Below, in pieces: positions 31,864-41,294 of a stretch of 64,000 bases of DNA. Origin of the DNA: Streptomyces sp. B93 (lineage in GTDB: Bacteria; Actinomycetota; Actinomycetes; Streptomycetales; Streptomycetaceae); the NCBI RefSeq assembly GCF_018070565.1, contig NZ_JAGPXL010000003.1:62001-126000 (forward strand). Reading direction: 5' to 3'. Every line of letters begins with the position of its first letter. Position 1 is the first letter of the stretch. The notes beneath the pieces were generated by a model. That model saw only the letters and a program-made list of their open reading frames with translations, had not been told where the DNA came from and ran no database searches. A program made the position numbers and the translations under genes.

Positions 31864-32652
31864 TCAGCAGGCGGTCAGACCGTGCGCCCGGAACTGCTCG
31901 CGGACGCGCTCGACCAGCGCGGGGTCCGGGGACCGGGTGTCCCGCAGCGGGAAGGGCAAGCCGAGCGCCTCGTACTTGCCCGCGCCCAGCTTGTGGAAGG
32001 GCAGGACGTCCACGCGCTCCACCGAGCCGAGCCCGGCGACGAACCGCGCGAGGCCGTCGATGGCCTCCGGGTCGTCGGTCCAGCCGGGGACCAGGACGTA
32101 GCGGATCCACATCCGCTTGCCCAGGCGGTCCAGGCGGGTGGCGAAGGACAGGGTGGGGGCGAGTTCGCCGCCGGTGAGCTTGCGGTAGGTGTCGACGTCG
32201 AACGACTTGATGTCGAGCAGGACCAGGTCGGTGTCGGCGAGCAGCGCGTCGGAGGCGCGGGCGCCGAGGAAGCCGGAGGTGTCCAGGGCGGTGTGCAGTC
32301 CGGCCTCCTTGCAGCGGCGCAGCAGGGCGCCGGTGAAGGCGGGCTGGAGCAGGGCCTCGCCGCCGGTGACGGTGACCCCGCCGCCGGCGGTGGTGAGGAA
32401 GGCGCGGTACTTGTCGATCTCGGCCATCACCTCGTCGACGGATGTGTCCTTGCCGTCGCGCATGTGCCAGGTGTCGGGGTTGGCGCAGTACAGGCAGCGC
32501 AGCGGGCAGCCGCTGACGAAGAGCACGAACCGGGTCCCGGGACCGTCCACGCCGGTGGACAGGTCCCAGGAGTGGATCCGGCCGTGCACGGCCCGCCCGG
32601 GGACCGACCCGGGCGGGACGTTCACATCGGTACCGGTGTCCATGGCGTTCAC
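31864..32652 (-). CDS. pflA: Pyruvate formate-lyase activating enzyme (radical SAM)
   Basis: A 262-residue radical-SAM glycyl-radical activase that installs the glycyl radical on PflB using S-adenosylmethionine and a [4Fe-4S] cluster. The cluster motif is [16 protein letters not shown] (CxxxCxxC), followed by [17 protein letters not shown] and the SAM-binding LLDIKSFD. The length fits PflA. The GTG start at 32652 overlaps the pflB stop as GTGA; an ATG three codons downstream is an alternative. Tight coupling to pflB confirms the partnership. Confidence 0.95.
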   Translation of the reverse strand: MNAMDTGTDVNVPPGSVPGRAVHGRIHSWDLSTGVDGPGTRFVLFVSGCPLRCLYCANPDTWHMRDGKDTSVDEVMAEIDKYRAFLTTAGGGVTVTGGEALLQPAFTGALLRRCKEAGLHTALDTSGFLGARASDALLADTDLVLLDIKSFDVDTYRKLTGGELAPTLSFATRLDRLGKRMWIRYVLVPGWTDDPEAIDGLARFVAGLGSVERVDVLPFHKLGAGKYEALGLPFPLRDTRSPDPALVERVREQFRAHGLTAC

Positions 32653-34901
32653 AGCGATCCGTGGAAGGTGCGGCTGATCACGTCGAGCTGCTGCTCACGG
32701 GTGAGCCGGACGAAGTTGACGGCGTATCCGGAGACCCGGATCGTCAGCTCGGGGTACTTCTCCGGGTGCTCCATGGCGTCCTCCAGGGTGGCCCGGTCCA
32801 GGACGTTGACGTTCATGTGGAACCCGCCCGCGGACATGTAGGCGTCGAGGATGCCGGTGAGGTGGTGGGCGCGGTCGCCGGGGTGGTTGCCGAGCCCCTG
32901 CGGGGTGATGGTCGTGGTCAGCGAGATGCCGTCCTTGGCCTGCTCGAACGGCAGCTTCGCCACCGACAGCGCGGAGGCGGCGACGCCGTGCTTGTCGCGG
33001 CCGTTCATCGGGTTGGCGCCGGGGGCGAAGGGTGCTCCGGCACGGCGGCCGTCGGGGGTGTTGCCGGTGTGCTTGCCGTAGACGACGTTGGAGGTGATGG
33101 TGAGCACGGACTGGGTGTGCTCGGCGTCCCGGTAGGTCGGGTGCTTGCGCACCTTGGCCATGAAGGTCTCCACCAGGTCGACGGCGAGCGCGTCGGCACG
33201 GTCGTCGTTGTTGCCGTAGGCCGGGTACTCGCCCTCGGTGACGTAGTCGACGGCGAGACCGGTGTCGTCGCGGACGACCTTCACGCGCGCGTGCCTGACC
33301 GCGGAGAGGCTGTCCACGGCGACCGAGAGCCCGGCGATGCCGCAGGCCATGAAGCGGTGCACGGGGTGGTCGTGCAGGGCCATCTCGAGGCGCTCGTAGG
33401 CGTACTTGTCGTGCATGTAGTGGATGACGTTGAGCGCGTCGACGTAGGTCTCGGCGAGCCAGTCCAGCACCTTGTCGTACGCCGCCGACAGCTCGTCGTA
33501 GTCGAGGTACTCCCCGGTCAGCGCGGGCGTTTCGGGGGCGACCTGCTCACCGGACATCTCGTCGCGGCCGCCGTTGACGGCGTAGAGCAGGGCCTTGGCG
33601 AGGTTGACGCGGGCGCCGAAGAACTGCATCTGCTTGCCGACCGCCATCGCCGAGACACAGCAGGCGATCGCGGTGTCGTCGCCGGTGTGCGGGCGCAGCA
33701 GTTCGTCGGACTCGTACTGGACGGCGCTGGTGTCGATGGACACCTGGGCGCAGAACTCCTTGAAGCCGTCCGGCAGCCGCGGCGACCACAGCACGGTCAG
33801 GTTGGGCTCGGGGGCCGGGCCGAGGTTGTAGAGGGTCTGGAGGAAGCGGAAGGACGTGCGGGTGACCAGCGGGCGGCCGTCGGCGCCGATGCCCCCGATG
33901 GACTCGGTGACCCAGGTGGGGTCACCGGAGAACAGGGCGTCGTACTCGGGGGTGCGCAGGAAGCGCACGATCCGCAGCTTGATCACGAAGTCGTCGATCA
34001 GCTCCTGGGCGCGCTCCTCGTCGATGGTGCCGGCGTCGAGGTCCCGCTGGAGGTAGACGTCGAGGAACGTGGAGGTGCGGCCCAGCGACATCGCGGCGCC
34101 GTTCTGTTCCTTCACGGCGGCCAGATAGCCGAGGTAGAGCCACTGCACGGCCTCGTGCGCGGTCGCGGCGGGACGGGTGACGTCGTGGCCGTAGGTGGCG
34201 GCCATCCGCCGCAGCTCGTCCAGGGCGCGGATCTGCTCGGCGAGTTCCTCGCGGTCGCGGATGACGTGCTCGGTGGACGGGCGGGCGTCCAGCAGGGCGC
34301 GCTCGGCGCGCTTGGCGGCGATCAGCCGGTCGGTGCCGTAGAGGGCGACGCGCCGGTAGTCGCCGATGATCCGGCCGCGGCCGTACGCGTCGGGCAGCCC
34401 GGTGATGATCCCGGCCTTGCGGGCGGCCCGCATGTCGGGGGTGTAGGCGTCGAAGACGCCGTCGTTGTGGGTCTTGCGGTAGGTGCCGAAGACCTTCTGG
34501 ACGAAGGGGTCGGGCTCGTAGCTGTAGGCCCGCAGTCCGTTCTCCACCATGCGCAGTCCGCCGTTGGGCATGATCGCGCGCTTGAGCGGGGCGTCCGTCT
34601 GGAGTCCGACGACCAGCTCACGGTCCTGGTCGATGTAGCCGGGCGCGTGCGAGGTGATCGTGGACGGGGTCGCCGTGTCGACGTCGTAGACGCCGCGCAG
34701 CCGCTCCTCGGGGAAGAGCGAACTCACCTTCTCCCACACCGTGCGGGTGCGCTCGGTGGGCCCGGCCAGGAACGCCGCGTCGCCCTCGTAGGGCGTGTAG
34801 TTGGCGTGGATGAAGTCGCGTACGTCGATCTGGTCACGCCACCGCGCTCCGGAGAAGCCGCGCCATGCCCCTGCCGCCGGGTCCTTCGCTGCCGCCGTCA
34901 T
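32649..34901 (-). CDS. pflB: Pyruvate formate-lyase (formate C-acetyltransferase)
   Basis: A 750-residue glycyl-radical enzyme converting pyruvate and CoA to acetyl-CoA and formate. The catalytic Cys-Cys pair is in [17 protein letters not shown]. The radical Gly is near the C-terminus in [16 protein letters not shown]. The N-terminus [20 protein letters not shown] is family-typical, and nothing is truncated. The ATG at 34901 has AGAGGAAG about 8 bases upstream. PFL is irreversibly damaged by oxygen, so a complete pflBA operon in a Streptomyces-like chromosome points to hypoxic survival metabolism. A GGGAC-N4-GGCCC site lies 120 bases upstream. Confidence 0.96.
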   Translation of the reverse strand: MTAAAKDPAAGAWRGFSGARWRDQIDVRDFIHANYTPYEGDAAFLAGPTERTRTVWEKVSSLFPEERLRGVYDVDTATPSTITSHAPGYIDQDRELVVGLQTDAPLKRAIMPNGGLRMVENGLRAYSYEPDPFVQKVFGTYRKTHNDGVFDAYTPDMRAARKAGIITGLPDAYGRGRIIGDYRRVALYGTDRLIAAKRAERALLDARPSTEHVIRDREELAEQIRALDELRRMAATYGHDVTRPAATAHEAVQWLYLGYLAAVKEQNGAAMSLGRTSTFLDVYLQRDLDAGTIDEERAQELIDDFVIKLRIVRFLRTPEYDALFSGDPTWVTESIGGIGADGRPLVTRTSFRFLQTLYNLGPAPEPNLTVLWSPRLPDGFKEFCAQVSIDTSAVQYESDELLRPHTGDDTAIACCVSAMAVGKQMQFFGARVNLAKALLYAVNGGRDEMSGEQVAPETPALTGEYLDYDELSAAYDKVLDWLAETYVDALNVIHYMHDKYAYERLEMALHDHPVHRFMACGIAGLSVAVDSLSAVRHARVKVVRDDTGLAVDYVTEGEYPAYGNNDDRADALAVDLVETFMAKVRKHPTYRDAEHTQSVLTITSNVVYGKHTGNTPDGRRAGAPFAPGANPMNGRDKHGVAASALSVAKLPFEQAKDGISLTTTITPQGLGNHPGDRAHHLTGILDAYMSAGGFHMNVNVLDRATLEDAMEHPEKYPELTIRVSGYAVNFVRLTREQQLDVISRTFHGSL

Positions 34902-35020
34902 CGCAGGTCTTCCTCTCTCCTGACGTGGGTGTCTCCCCACACCGTCGATGCTCCTTCCCGGGGCGCCCGGGCGAGGAGGGCCGACCGGGGCAGGACGGCC
35001 CGCCATCGGTCCTCTCCGCC

Positions 35021-35034
35021 GGGACGTTCGGCCC
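35021..35034. promoter_or_regulatory. Candidate DosR/DevR-like operator upstream of pflB
   Basis: GGGAC GTTC GGCCC, one base from a perfect GGGAC-N4-GTCCC DosR-type core and sharing GTTCGG with the site upstream of usp-ppdK. It lies between pflB (120 bases away) and the divergent gene at 35064 (30 bases away). Confidence 0.45.
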
Positions 35035-35063
35035 GCCGGGGGCGGGATGGGAGGGTGGGGTCC

Positions 35064-36671
35064 ATGTGGCGTCCGGAACTACTCCGCTCGGGGCGCGCCC
35101 GCAGGTGGCTGGTGCCCCTCGTGGTGGCCCTGCTGCTGGCCCAGATGACGGTGGCGATGGTGACGGCCGCGGTGCGGCAGACGCCGACCATCGACGAGCC
35201 GGTGTACGTGGGCGCCGCCGCGGACTACGTGCACGGCCAGGGGCTGCGGCACAACGCCGAACACCCGCCGCTGGGCAAGCTGGTCGTCGCGGCGGGGGTG
35301 GCGTTCTCGGGCGCGCGGGTGGACGGGGCGGACTTCACCGGCGGGCAGGGGGCGTGGGGGCGGCATCTGCTGTACGAGTCGGGGAACGATCCCGGGCGGC
35401 TGATGCTGGCGGCGCGGCTGCCGGTGATCGTGCTGACGCTGCTGTTCGGTCTGGTGGTCCTCGCCTTCGCCCGGGAACTCGCGGGCACCCTGGGCGGTCT
35501 GACGGCGCTGGCCCTGTACGCCTTCTCCCCCGACGTGATCGCGCACGGTTCGCTGGCCACCCTGGACGTGCCCGCGGCCGGGTTCCTGCTGACGTCGGTG
35601 TGGCTGGTGTGGCGGGCCCGGGAGCGGCCCCGGCGGTGGCTGCCGCTCGCCGGGCTGGCGCTGGGGGCGGCGGTGGCCACCAAGATGAGCGCGCTCGCGG
35701 CGGTACCGGTGGTGCTGGGTCTCGCGGTGCTGTCGGTGGGGCCGCGGCGGTGGCGCCGGGCGGTGCTGGGCGCGGTGGTGGTGGCGGTGGCCGCGGTCGC
35801 CGTGGTGTGGGCGGCGTACCTGCTGGCCGATCCCCGGCTGGGCTGGGAGCCGCGGCAGCGGGTGCCTGTGGTGGCCGGGCGGCGCGGTCTTCTGGTGGCG
35901 CTGCTGCCGTTCCCGGAGGCGTACCGGGACGGCATGCGCATCCAGTTCGCGCTGGAGAACCACCCCTGGCAGGGGTTCCTGTTCGGCCGGGTCTACGACG
36001 GCTCGCTGTGGTACTACCTGCCCGCCGCGCTGCTGGTGAAGACCCCGCTGGGGATGCTCGCGCTGTGGGCGGCCGGTGCGGTGACGGTGGTGGCGGTACG
36101 GCGGCTGCGGCCCGCGGCGCCGTACCTGCTGGTGCCCGCCGGCGTGCTGCTGGCGGCGGCGATGGCGGGGTCGCGGGACTTCGGCACCCGGTACGCGGTG
36201 TTCCTGCCGATGTTCCTGGCGGTGGCGGCGGGCTGCACGGCGGCCGTGCGGTGGCGGTGGACGCCGGTGGTGACGGGGGCGCTGGTGGTGTGGGTGGCGG
36301 TGGGTTCGCTGCGGGCGTACCCCTTCTATCTGCCGTACTCCAACGAGGCGTTCGGGGGTCCGGCGGCGACCCGGCGCCATCTGCACGACTCCAACGTGGA
36401 CTGGGGCCAGGACCTGGGCCGCCTCGCCGACCGCCTGCGGGAGCGGTACCCGGGCGAGCGGGTCTGGCTGGTCTACAAGGGCAGCGGGGTGCCGTCGGCG
36501 TACGGCATCGACGCCGAGGACCCGCGCCGGGTGCCGGTGGCCGCGGTGCGCGGGCTGCTGGTGGTGTCGGACTCGGCGGCCGCCAAGGCGCGCGGGCGGC
36601 TGGCCGAACTGCTGGCGGACAGCCGTGAGGTGGACCGGGTGGGCTACTCGATCACGCTGTACCGCCGTTGA
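35064..36671 (+). CDS. PMT/ArnT-like membrane glycosyltransferase (GT39 type)
   Basis: A 535-residue polytopic membrane protein with about ten hydrophobic segments. The first periplasmic loop has the acidic motif [20 protein letters not shown] followed by [15 protein letters not shown], the arrangement of dolichyl-phosphate-mannose protein mannosyltransferase-like enzymes. A later loop has the conserved [11 protein letters not shown] and [13 protein letters not shown]. It should transfer a sugar from a polyprenyl-phosphate donor to a protein or lipid outside the membrane; donor and acceptor are unknown. The ATG has GGGAGGG upstream. It diverges from pflB. Confidence 0.8.
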   Translation: MWRPELLRSGRARRWLVPLVVALLLAQMTVAMVTAAVRQTPTIDEPVYVGAAADYVHGQGLRHNAEHPPLGKLVVAAGVAFSGARVDGADFTGGQGAWGRHLLYESGNDPGRLMLAARLPVIVLTLLFGLVVLAFARELAGTLGGLTALALYAFSPDVIAHGSLATLDVPAAGFLLTSVWLVWRARERPRRWLPLAGLALGAAVATKMSALAAVPVVLGLAVLSVGPRRWRRAVLGAVVVAVAAVAVVWAAYLLADPRLGWEPRQRVPVVAGRRGLLVALLPFPEAYRDGMRIQFALENHPWQGFLFGRVYDGSLWYYLPAALLVKTPLGMLALWAAGAVTVVAVRRLRPAAPYLLVPAGVLLAAAMAGSRDFGTRYAVFLPMFLAVAAGCTAAVRWRWTPVVTGALVVWVAVGSLRAYPFYLPYSNEAFGGPAATRRHLHDSNVDWGQDLGRLADRLRERYPGERVWLVYKGSGVPSAYGIDAEDPRRVPVAAVRGLLVVSDSAAAKARGRLAELLADSREVDRVGYSITLYRR

Positions 36672-36761
36672 GTCCGGGCCGCCCTCCGCCTCGGATACGA
36701 GCCTGGTCAGCGTGGCCGGTGAGCTATGTTGAAAACTCCTTGGAGACAAAGGGAGGCACCG

Positions 36762-37685
36762 GTGCCATCGCCGCAACAGGCACGCGCACAGGCATCCGCG
36801 ATCACCTCGGGGAAGTCCGTTCCGGAGGCGGAGGCCGCCCCGGCCTCCCGGCTCCGGGCGCTCTTCGACCGGCCCCGGCTCTCGCCCGGGCAGCGGCGCA
36901 TCGCCCAGTACCTGATCGAGAACCTCACCGAGGCGGCGTTCCTGTCGATCACGGATCTCGCGGACCGGGCGGGGGTCAGCCAGCCGTCGGTGACCCGGTT
37001 CGCGGCGGCGGTCGGCTTCAGCGGCTACCCGGCGCTGCGGGAGAAGCTCCAGTCGATCGCGCTGGGCACCCTCGCGCAGGGCCCGGCGGCGGCCGAGGAC
37101 TACGGCGGCAACGAACTCCAGGCGGCGGTGGACGCCGAGATCGAGAACCTGGAGAACCTGCGCCGGGACCTCGCCGACCCGGACCGGGTGATCGGCATCG
37201 GCCGGGAGCTGTCGGCGTCGACGCCGCTGACCGTGCTGGGGCTGCGGATCTCCGCGTCGCTCGCCGAGTACTTCGCGTACGCGGCCCGCCGTATCCACCC
37301 CGACGTCCGGCTGGTCACGCGCGGCGGAACCGTCGCCTACGACGCGCTGCTCCAGTCCCGGGAGGCGGGCGGCTCCTGGGTGCTGGCGTTCTCGCTGCCC
37401 CGGCACGCCCAGGAGACGCTGACCGCGGTGCGGGTGGCGCGGGAGGCGGGGCTGCGGGTGGTGCTGATCACCGACCTGGCGCTGGGTCCGGTGGTCGACG
37501 AGGCCGATGTCACCTTCGCCACCGGGACCGGGTCACGGCTGGTCTTCGACTCCTACGCGGCGCCGGGAGTGATGGCCGCCGCGCTGCTCCAGGCCATGAC
37601 CGACGCCGATCCGGAGCGCACGCAGGCGCGGCTGGAGGCGTACGAGCACATCGCGGAGCAGAACCAGTTCTTCCTGCGGGAGTGA
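36762..37685 (+). CDS. MurR/RpiR-family transcriptional regulator
   Basis: A 307-residue regulator. An N-terminal HTH_6 domain (about 40-110: RLSPGQRRIAQYLIENLTEA, ITDLADRAGVSQPSVTRFAA) is followed by a SIS sugar-phosphate isomerase fold (about 150-280: IGIGRELSASTPLTVLGLRI; VLAFSLPRHAQETLTAVRVA). RpiR proteins sense sugar or amino-sugar phosphates. The GTG at 36762 was chosen for its GGGAGG 5 bases upstream; an ATG at 36726 lacks one. No sugar-use gene is adjacent, so the ligand is unknown. Two palindromes follow the gene. Confidence 0.85.
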   Translation: MPSPQQARAQASAITSGKSVPEAEAAPASRLRALFDRPRLSPGQRRIAQYLIENLTEAAFLSITDLADRAGVSQPSVTRFAAAVGFSGYPALREKLQSIALGTLAQGPAAAEDYGGNELQAAVDAEIENLENLRRDLADPDRVIGIGRELSASTPLTVLGLRISASLAEYFAYAARRIHPDVRLVTRGGTVAYDALLQSREAGGSWVLAFSLPRHAQETLTAVRVAREAGLRVVLITDLALGPVVDEADVTFATGTGSRLVFDSYAAPGVMAAALLQAMTDADPERTQARLEAYEHIAEQNQFFLRE

Positions 37686-37760
37686 GCGGGGACTGACCAC
37701 GGAGTGAGCACCCCCCCGGGGTGATACGGGGACACACGGGGACCGTTCCGCACATTTCTC

Positions 37761-37792
37761 GCATGAATGTTTTCATGCGTCTTGCCAAGACG
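37761..37792. promoter_or_regulatory. Two adjacent perfect palindromes, candidate operators
   Basis: GCATGAA-TGTT-TTCATGC (37761-37778) is followed at once, sharing its last C, by CGTCTTG-C-CAAGACG (37778-37792). An unusually AT-rich stretch (ATATATAAATA) then fits a -10 region. Both lie about 140-170 bases upstream of the 37929 gene and directly downstream of the RpiR gene. Confidence 0.6.
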
Positions 37793-37870
37793 ATGGCATA
37801 TATAAATACTGCTCGCGGATGTCGGCGTCCCCTACCCACGTCGGCACCAGGGTGCTCAAGCGCCCGTGGC

Positions 37871-37902
37871 GCGACCCCGGTCATCCCCTAGGCCGGGGTC
37901 GC
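37871..37902 (+). promoter_or_regulatory. Leader hairpin upstream of the 37929 gene
   Basis: A perfect 10-bp inverted repeat (GCGACCCCGG, 37871-37880; CCGGGGTCGC, 37893-37902) with a 12-base loop ends 26 bases before the start codon. Its place in the likely 5' untranslated leader suggests attenuation or message stabilisation. It could also be a terminator for the RpiR transcript. Confidence 0.5.
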
Positions 37903-37928
37903 CCCCAGACCCACACCGGAAGTGATCC

Positions 37929-38303
37929 ATGCCCCTGACGTCCACGCGCACCAGCCCGGACTGGCCCTGCCAGGTCAAGACCCCCGGCAGCTACGACTGG
38001 GAACGCTCGGCGGCCAAGTGGCTGCGCGAACTGGTGCCCGCGCGCTACGCCGGCTACCCGGCGTTCCTCCGCCACCCCGTGCTGCTCGCCCGGCATGCCC
38101 AGATCCAGGTCCAGCAGGAGATCCGGATCGCCCGCACCGCCCTCCAGACCGCCCGCGCCGACCTCCCCCGGCTGGGCCTGCACGAACAGGCCATCGAGCA
38201 CACCATCAAGCTCTACGCCGCCGAGGTGCTCCAGCTCCAGCACATCGCCCGCAGCATCCGCGCCGTCACCCAGGCCCTGGCGGACCACAACTCGGGGCGC
38301 TGA
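37929..38303 (+). CDS. Conserved hypothetical helical protein
   Basis: A 124-residue soluble, mostly helical protein that I do not recognise functionally. It opens MPLTSTRTSPDWPCQVKTPG, has a YAGYPAFLRHPVLLARHAQI block, then a long amphipathic helix region (RIARTALQTARADLPRLGLH; TIKLYAAEVLQLQHIARSIR). It resembles small proteins seen across streptomycetes. The ATG at 37929 has GGAAG about 8 bases upstream. Its upstream region is unusually elaborate (palindromes, AT-rich patch, leader hairpin), suggesting tight regulation. Confidence 0.75.
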   Translation: MPLTSTRTSPDWPCQVKTPGSYDWERSAAKWLRELVPARYAGYPAFLRHPVLLARHAQIQVQQEIRIARTALQTARADLPRLGLHEQAIEHTIKLYAAEVLQLQHIARSIRAVTQALADHNSGR

Positions 38304-38333
38304 CCGGGGCCCGCTGTGGCACCGTTGGGGGGC

Positions 38334-38897
38334 ATGAGCGCCACCCAGCCGCACCACGAGCCCGTGACCACGGTCCTCACCTGGCGGGTGCGCCCGGGCC
38401 GGGAGCGGGCGTTCGAGGAGTGGGCGCACGGGATCACCGAGTGCGCCCAGGAGTTCCCGGGCAACGAGGGCGTCGCCTGGCTGCGGCCGGAGAACGGCCA
38501 CCGGTACCACGTGGTCCTGCGCTTCAGCGACACCCACCGCCTCACCACCTGGCTGGACTCCGAGCAGCGGGCCGAGTGGCACGCCAGGATCGAGGGCATC
38601 GCCACGGAGATCAGCAGCGAACGGCAGTCGACGACCGGCCTGGAGACCTGGTTCGGCCTGCCCGGTACGACGGTCCGGCCGCCGCCCCGCTGGAAGATGG
38701 TGCTCACCACGTTCCTGGGCGCCTACCCCTTCACGTTCCTGATCCAGTGGCTGATCACACCGCACACCCAGGACTGGCCGCTGCCCCTGCGCGCCGCCGT
38801 CTTCCCCATCCTGCTGCTGCCCCTGCTCACCTATCTGGTCATGCCGGGGCTCAGCCGGGCGCTGCGGCAGTGGCTGTACCGGTCACCGGAACGCTGA
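38334..38897 (+). CDS. Antibiotic-biosynthesis-monooxygenase (ABM)-domain membrane protein
   Basis: A 187-residue protein. Residues 10-100 form an ABM/dimeric alpha-beta barrel domain (VTTVLTWRVRPGRERAFEEW; YHVVLRFSDTHRLTTWLDSE). Two C-terminal hydrophobic segments (about 130-150 and 157-177: FLGAYPFTFLIQWLI; AVFPILLLPLLTYLVM) anchor it in the membrane. Such proteins are common and of unknown role, perhaps heme- or quinone-related. The ATG at 38334 follows a GGGGGG ribosome site. Confidence 0.8.
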   Translation: MSATQPHHEPVTTVLTWRVRPGRERAFEEWAHGITECAQEFPGNEGVAWLRPENGHRYHVVLRFSDTHRLTTWLDSEQRAEWHARIEGIATEISSERQSTTGLETWFGLPGTTVRPPPRWKMVLTTFLGAYPFTFLIQWLITPHTQDWPLPLRAAVFPILLLPLLTYLVMPGLSRALRQWLYRSPER

Positions 38898-38984
38898 CCG
38901 GCCGGAACGCGCTGCCCGGGCCGGTCCCGAGCGGGTGCGGACAAGGCCGCGACCGGTGCCCGCTCCATGTGCCATGCTCGATCC

Positions 38985-41294
38985 GTGAGCAGCGAGCCGG
39001 TTCTCCCCCCGGAGCACGGCGGCGCGGTGGAGACCGCCGCGACGTCGGCCGTCCTGGAGCGTGCCAAGGGCGCGATCATGGCGCTCACCGGCTGTTCCGC
39101 GGACGCCGCCGTCGAGGAGCTGTCGCAGCGCGCGAAGGCCGGGCACCGCACCCTGATCGAACAGTGCTGGATCACCCTCGGCGGCCTGGTCCCGCGTACG
39201 CCCCGCGCGCTCGGCGACCCCGCGGCCGGCCCCGGGGGCGGCGCCCACCGTCCCGATCCGCCCGTCACCCGTGACCCGTCCGGCGTGCTGGCCCGCCTCG
39301 GCGAGGACCTCCTGCGGGTCCGCACCCGGCGGGAGCTGGCCGGGTGCCTCCTCGAGCACCTCCGGAGCCGGCTGGGCGCCGACGCCGTCATCGTCTGGGC
39401 GCGGCTGCCCGCCGGGGGCGTCGAACTCGCCGGGCACGCCGGGCTCGACGACGCGGTGACCGCGCGCTGGCGGCAGACACCGCCGCTCGGTGGCCTCGCC
39501 CCGCTGGACACCCTGCGCACCGGTGAACCGCGCTGGCTGGAGGACCTCGCCGGGGACGAGGAGCGACGGCTGCTCATCGGGGACCCGCCCGGGAACTGGC
39601 GGTCCAGCGCCTGGCTGCCGGTGCCGTCCGGAGAGGCCGCGGAGGCCTCCGTCGGGGTGCTGCGGGAGAGCGGCGGGCCGTTCGGCCCGGACGCCCGGGA
39701 ACTGCTGCGGGCGGCGGCCCAGTTGTGCGCCGGACGGCTGCGTACCCTCGGCGCCGGACCGGTGGACGGGGCCGGGGCGGCGCTGGACGCGGTGGCGGCG
39801 GTGTTCGAGGCGCTGCCGGGCGCCGTGACGCTGCTGCGCCCGCTGCGCACCGCGACCGGCCGGATCGAGGACTACCGCGTCGTCGCCGTCACCCCGGAGG
39901 CGGCCGACCTCCTGGGCGCGACCGGGAACCCGCAGACCGGGCTTCGGCTGAGGGAGTGCCGTCCGCCGGTGCCGCCCGACGCGCTGTGGCCGGGTCTGCG
40001 GCACACCCTCGACACCGCGGAGCCGTACACGGGCGGGCCGTTCGCCGGGCAGGAGGGCGCGGCCGGGTACGTGGTGCGCGCCGAGCGGCTGGGCGACGGA
40101 CTGGTCGTCAGCTGGACCCGGGTCGACGCGCCGGAACGGCAGGAGCAGCGGCTGGCGGACGTGCAGCGGCTGGGCAACCTCGGCTGGGCGAACTGGAACC
40201 TGGTCACCCAGGAGGCGCTCTGGTCGGACCAGGTCCACGCCGTCCTCGGTCTCGATCCCGCCGACGGGCCGCTGCCGCTCGTCGCCCTGCCGGACCTGGC
40301 CGTGCCCGAGGACCGGCCGCTGTTCAGCCGCGCCGTCTCGGCCCTGCTGAGCGAGGGGCGACCGCTGGACGTGCCGTTCCGGGTCCGCTCGGCGGGAGCG
40401 GTACGGCATCTGCGGGCCGTCGCCGAGGCAGTGACGGACGCCGACGGGACACCCGTCGAGGTGCACGGCTTCGTGCAGGACCTGACGGCGCAGCGCAGCG
40501 CGGAGCTGGCCCTGGTGGAGAGCGAGCGGGCCATCCTGGTGCAGCACGGCGTCCTCCAGGCCGAACGGGCGCTGGCGGGGCGGCTCCAGCACGCGCTGCT
40601 GCCGCTGCCGCGCAGGCAGCCGCTGCACCTGGCCGGGCTCCGGGTCGAAGTGGCCTATCTGCCCGCCCAGTCGGGGCTGCACGTCGGCGGTGACTGGTTC
40701 AGCGCCGTCGAACTGCCCGACGGCACCGCCCTGTTCGTGGTCGGCGACGTCGCCGGGCACGGCGTCGACGCGGTCGCCACCATGGCCCAGCTGCGGTTCA
40801 CCACCAAGGGCATGGTGAGCACGGGCTCGTCACCGACCGGTGCGCTCACCCGTCTCAACACCCTGCTGCTGCACGCCCACGACGCCCACGGCACGGCGAC
40901 GATGGTGCTGGCCCGCTACCACCCCGACGAGCGGCGGCTGGTGTGGGCGCAGGCGGGGCATCCGCCGCCGCTGCTGAAGCGGGGCGGCGAGGTGCGCTAT
41001 CTGGACCGCCCGGCGGGCATGCTGCTCGGGGCGGCGGCCACGCCGTGGTTCGAGGAGGCGGAGTGCCGACTGGAACCGGGCGACCGGCTGCTGCTGTACA
41101 CCGACGGTCTCGTGGAGCGGCCCGGCGAACTGATCGACGTCGGTCTGCGGCGGCTCGCGGAGGCCGCCGGGGCCCCTCAGCGGGAGGTACCCGGCTCGCT
41201 GAGCCCGTTGCTGGCGACGATGCTGGAGGGCGAGGCGGAGCGGCGTGACGACGTGTGCGTGCTCGACATCAGGGTGCCGGACGGTCCGTGCTAG
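38985..41294 (+). CDS. PP2C-type (SpoIIE/RsbU-like) serine phosphatase with ANTAR-like, GAF and PAS regions
   Basis: A 769-residue multidomain signalling protein. Residues 10-60 look like an ANTAR-type three-helix domain (VLERAKGAIMALTGCSADAA). A GAF-like domain follows (about 95-245), then PAS-like regions (about 255-510, WANWNLVTQEALWSDQVHAV), and a C-terminal SpoIIE phosphatase (about 555-765) with GGDWFSAVELPDG, VVGDVAGHGVDAVATM and LLLYTDGLVERPGE metal-binding Asp. It probably dephosphorylates an anti-sigma-factor antagonist. The GTG at 38985 is chosen by composition; ATG 38967 is the alternative, and neither has a clear ribosome site. Its end overlaps the next gene by 26 bases. Confidence 0.85.
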   Translation: MSSEPVLPPEHGGAVETAATSAVLERAKGAIMALTGCSADAAVEELSQRAKAGHRTLIEQCWITLGGLVPRTPRALGDPAAGPGGGAHRPDPPVTRDPSGVLARLGEDLLRVRTRRELAGCLLEHLRSRLGADAVIVWARLPAGGVELAGHAGLDDAVTARWRQTPPLGGLAPLDTLRTGEPRWLEDLAGDEERRLLIGDPPGNWRSSAWLPVPSGEAAEASVGVLRESGGPFGPDARELLRAAAQLCAGRLRTLGAGPVDGAGAALDAVAAVFEALPGAVTLLRPLRTATGRIEDYRVVAVTPEAADLLGATGNPQTGLRLRECRPPVPPDALWPGLRHTLDTAEPYTGGPFAGQEGAAGYVVRAERLGDGLVVSWTRVDAPERQEQRLADVQRLGNLGWANWNLVTQEALWSDQVHAVLGLDPADGPLPLVALPDLAVPEDRPLFSRAVSALLSEGRPLDVPFRVRSAGAVRHLRAVAEAVTDADGTPVEVHGFVQDLTAQRSAELALVESERAILVQHGVLQAERALAGRLQHALLPLPRRQPLHLAGLRVEVAYLPAQSGLHVGGDWFSAVELPDGTALFVVGDVAGHGVDAVATMAQLRFTTKGMVSTGSSPTGALTRLNTLLLHAHDAHGTATMVLARYHPDERRLVWAQAGHPPPLLKRGGEVRYLDRPAGMLLGAAATPWFEEAECRLEPGDRLLLYTDGLVERPGELIDVGLRRLAEAAGAPQREVPGSLSPLLATMLEGEAERRDDVCVLDIRVPDGPC

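Larger units (their letters stand above)
37686..37928. other. Regulatory intergenic region with two palindromes and an AT-rich patch
   Basis: This 243-base gap holds a half-site GGGACCGTTC (37739-37748), two adjacent palindromes (37761-37792), the AT-rich ATATATAAATAC (about 37799-37810, exceptional in this genome), and a 10-bp-stem hairpin (37871-37902). It should contain the promoter of the 37929 gene. Confidence 0.6.
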
